Assembly (NCBI GenBank): GCA_964434425.1
Contig: CAYSVH010000004.1
Location: 62,001-126,000 of the forward strand
From: CALMEC01 sp964434425
GTDB taxonomy: Bacteria > Actinomycetota > Thermoleophilia > Miltoncostaeales > Miltoncostaeaceae
Reading direction: 5' to 3'
Length of the DNA stretch: 64,000 nt
A program made the translations under genes and the position numbers. Under the pieces are notes generated by a model. It made no database searches, was not told the DNA's origin, and was given only the letters and a program-made list of their open reading frames with translations. Below, piece by piece: positions 62,728 through 64,000 of the stretch (positions are counted from its first letter, which is position 1; each line of letters starts with the position of its first letter).

Positions 62728-64000
62728 CTACCCGGTGGGCGCACCGGAACCGTCCGCCCCCGCGCCCCCGACGGGGATGCGCACCATGAAGGCCGTGCCA
62801 CCGCCCTCAGGGCTTCCGACGGACACCGATCCGCCATGCGCCTCGGCGATGGCCGCGACGATGGAGAGTCCGAGGCCGCTCCCCCCGCTCGCCCGGGCAC
62901 GGGACGGATCCGCACGGAAGAACCGTTCGAACAGGCGCTCACGATGCTCGGCCGCGATGCCCGGTCCGTCGTCGGAGACGACGATCACCGCGTCCTGTCC
63001 ATCCCTGCGGACCGACACCTCCACACGGGTGCCCGGCGGGGTGTGCGTCCGCGCATTCGTGAGGAGGTTCGTGACGACCTGCCGCAGGCGGACCTCGTCA
63101 CCCCTCACCCGCACGGCGTCGGGCGCGGTCACCGTCACGGGGTGGTCGGGCGCCACGACGCGAAGATCTCCGGCCTGGTCGCGCACCAGCTGCACGAGGT
63201 CGACGGGCGCGTCGTCGAGCGGGCGGCCCTGGTCGAGGCGGGCGAGGAGCAGGAGGTCGTCGACGAGAACGCCCATGCGCTCGGCCTCGGCCTCGATGCG
63301 CCGCATGGCTGTGGCGAGGTCCTCCGGGCGGTCGGCGGCGCCCCGGCGGAAGAGCTCCGCGTAGCCGCGCACGGAGGTGAGCGGGGTCTGGAGCTCGTGC
63401 GACGCATCCGCCACGAACTGGCGCAGGCGCCGCTCGGACGCCTCGCGCTCGGCGAAGGACTCCTCGATCTGTCCCAGCATGACGTTGAGCGACCGGCCGA
63501 GGCGGCCGACCTCCGTCTCCGGGTTCTCATCCGCGATCCGCTGCGAGAGATCGCCGGCGGCGATCGATCCCGCAGTCTGCTCGATGTCCGTGAGCGGTTG
63601 CAGGCCGACCCGGACCAGCGCGTATCCGGCGAGGACGGCAGCCGCGAGCGCTGCGATTCCGACGAGGACCTCGATCAGGACGAGGCGGTTGAGTGTGTCG
63701 TGCACGTCGGCGAGAGGGAGCACGGCGACGTATCGCGCCTCCGTGAACCCGGCTTCACCCGGCGTGGTGACGCTGACGTCGCGTGCGTAGGCCCTGAACG
63801 GCCGCCCCTGGATCCGGACGTTCTGAAACCCGGTGCGGAGATCGAGGAACGTCGGCATGCCGACCGGTGGCTCACCGACGATGTGGCCGTCCGTGTCGTA
63901 GACGGCACCCGTGGCCCGCTGCTTCTCGGGTTGTTTCGGAGAGCCGATGGGATCCGGTGAGTAGCCCGGTGACATCCGTATCCCTCGAGGGACCGGCGCC
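62728..64000 (-). CDS. Sensor histidine kinase, 5' end outside window
   Basis: At least 424 residues; the frame is open to the right edge. An extracytoplasmic region, one TM helix (LVGIAALAAAVLAGYALV), HAMP (QPLTDIEQTAGSIAAGDLSQ), H-box FVADASHELQTPLT (phosphorylated His), N box VTNLLTNARTHTPPG, G1 VSDDGPGI, F FERFFRAD and G2 GGSGLGLSIV. Membrane sensor kinase; the response regulator is probably beyond the right edge. Signal unknown. Confidence 0.92.
   Translation of the reverse strand, partial: APVPRGIRMSPGYSPDPIGSPKQPEKQRATGAVYDTDGHIVGEPPVGMPTFLDLRTGFQNVRIQGRPFRAYARDVSVTTPGEAGFTEARYVAVLPLADVHDTLNRLVLIEVLVGIAALAAAVLAGYALVRVGLQPLTDIEQTAGSIAAGDLSQRIADENPETEVGRLGRSLNVMLGQIEESFAEREASERRLRQFVADASHELQTPLTSVRGYAELFRRGAADRPEDLATAMRRIEAEAERMGVLVDDLLLLARLDQGRPLDDAPVDLVQLVRDQAGDLRVVAPDHPVTVTAPDAVRVRGDEVRLRQVVTNLLTNARTHTPPGTRVEVSVRRDGQDAVIVVSDDGPGIAAEHRERLFERFFRADPSRARASGGSGLGLSIVAAIAEAHGGSVSVGSPEGGGTAFMVRIPVGGAGADGSGAPTG

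Overview
The window is high-GC DNA with dense, often overlapping genes on both strands. It is most likely an actinobacterial chromosome. Several traits suggest a deep-branching lineage such as Thermoleophilia: many promoters look leaderless, with a TAnnnT -10 box 6-8 nt before the start codon; there is a methylamine-dehydrogenase-light-chain-like cluster; and the uvrC-rapZ-yvcK and gap-pgk-tpiA blocks are present. The taxonomic placement is inference from gene content only.

Positions 1-7.8 kb are an integrated mobile element that ends at a tRNA-Arg(TCT). Its minus-strand operon runs from a sigma-region-4-like protein and a RepA-like AAA ATPase through three small genes (one zinc ribbon, one excisionase-like) to a tyrosine integrase cut by the window edge. 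This is the rep-xis-int layout of actinomycete integrative elements. The element also carries a serine recombinase, several small proteins, a repeat-rich control region (4.39-4.58 kb) and two related clusters of a 13-bp motif (1.55-1.69 and 7.22-7.36 kb). One cluster lies inside the 3' end of the rep-like gene and the other near the right end of the element.

Positions 8-26 kb are mixed housekeeping and envelope genes: a nitroreductase, a DUF11 surface protein, mscL, a TetR/MFS pair with an operator, gcvP under a tandem glycine riboswitch, a methyltransferase and glycosyltransferase, a cyclophilin, a secreted C5-epimerase-like protein, tRNA-Gly(CCC) flanked by an integrase relic, a YibE/F protein and a DUF1971-acetyltransferase fusion. 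Positions 26-36 kb hold rlmH, a lipoprotein cyclophilin, a cysteine-desulfurase-like protein without its PLP lysine next to a TusA-like protein, serC, a VOC protein, a frameshifted polysaccharide deacetylase and a three-gene Mau-like redox cluster (MauE/MauD fusion, MauA-like, CcdA/MauF-like plus beta-propeller).

Positions 36-56 kb hold a Fur-family regulator, a probable type II restriction-modification pair, the glycolytic operon gap-pgk-tpiA-gpmI, a secreted nuclease, a secreted HExxH protein with a decayed partial copy, uvrC-rapZ-yvcK, a TadE-like operon whose last gene is fused to VanY and lytic-transglycosylase domains, and thrS. Positions 56-64 kb hold a phosphotransferase, an emfourin-like protein, an ABC exporter, dodecin, a dehalogenase-like hydrolase, an amidase-like protein, a long palindromic repeat, HU and a partial histidine kinase.

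The best candidates for undescribed biology are the Mau-like cluster, the TadE/VanY/SLT fusion operon, the lysine-less NifS-like/TusA pair and the paired repeat clusters of the mobile element.
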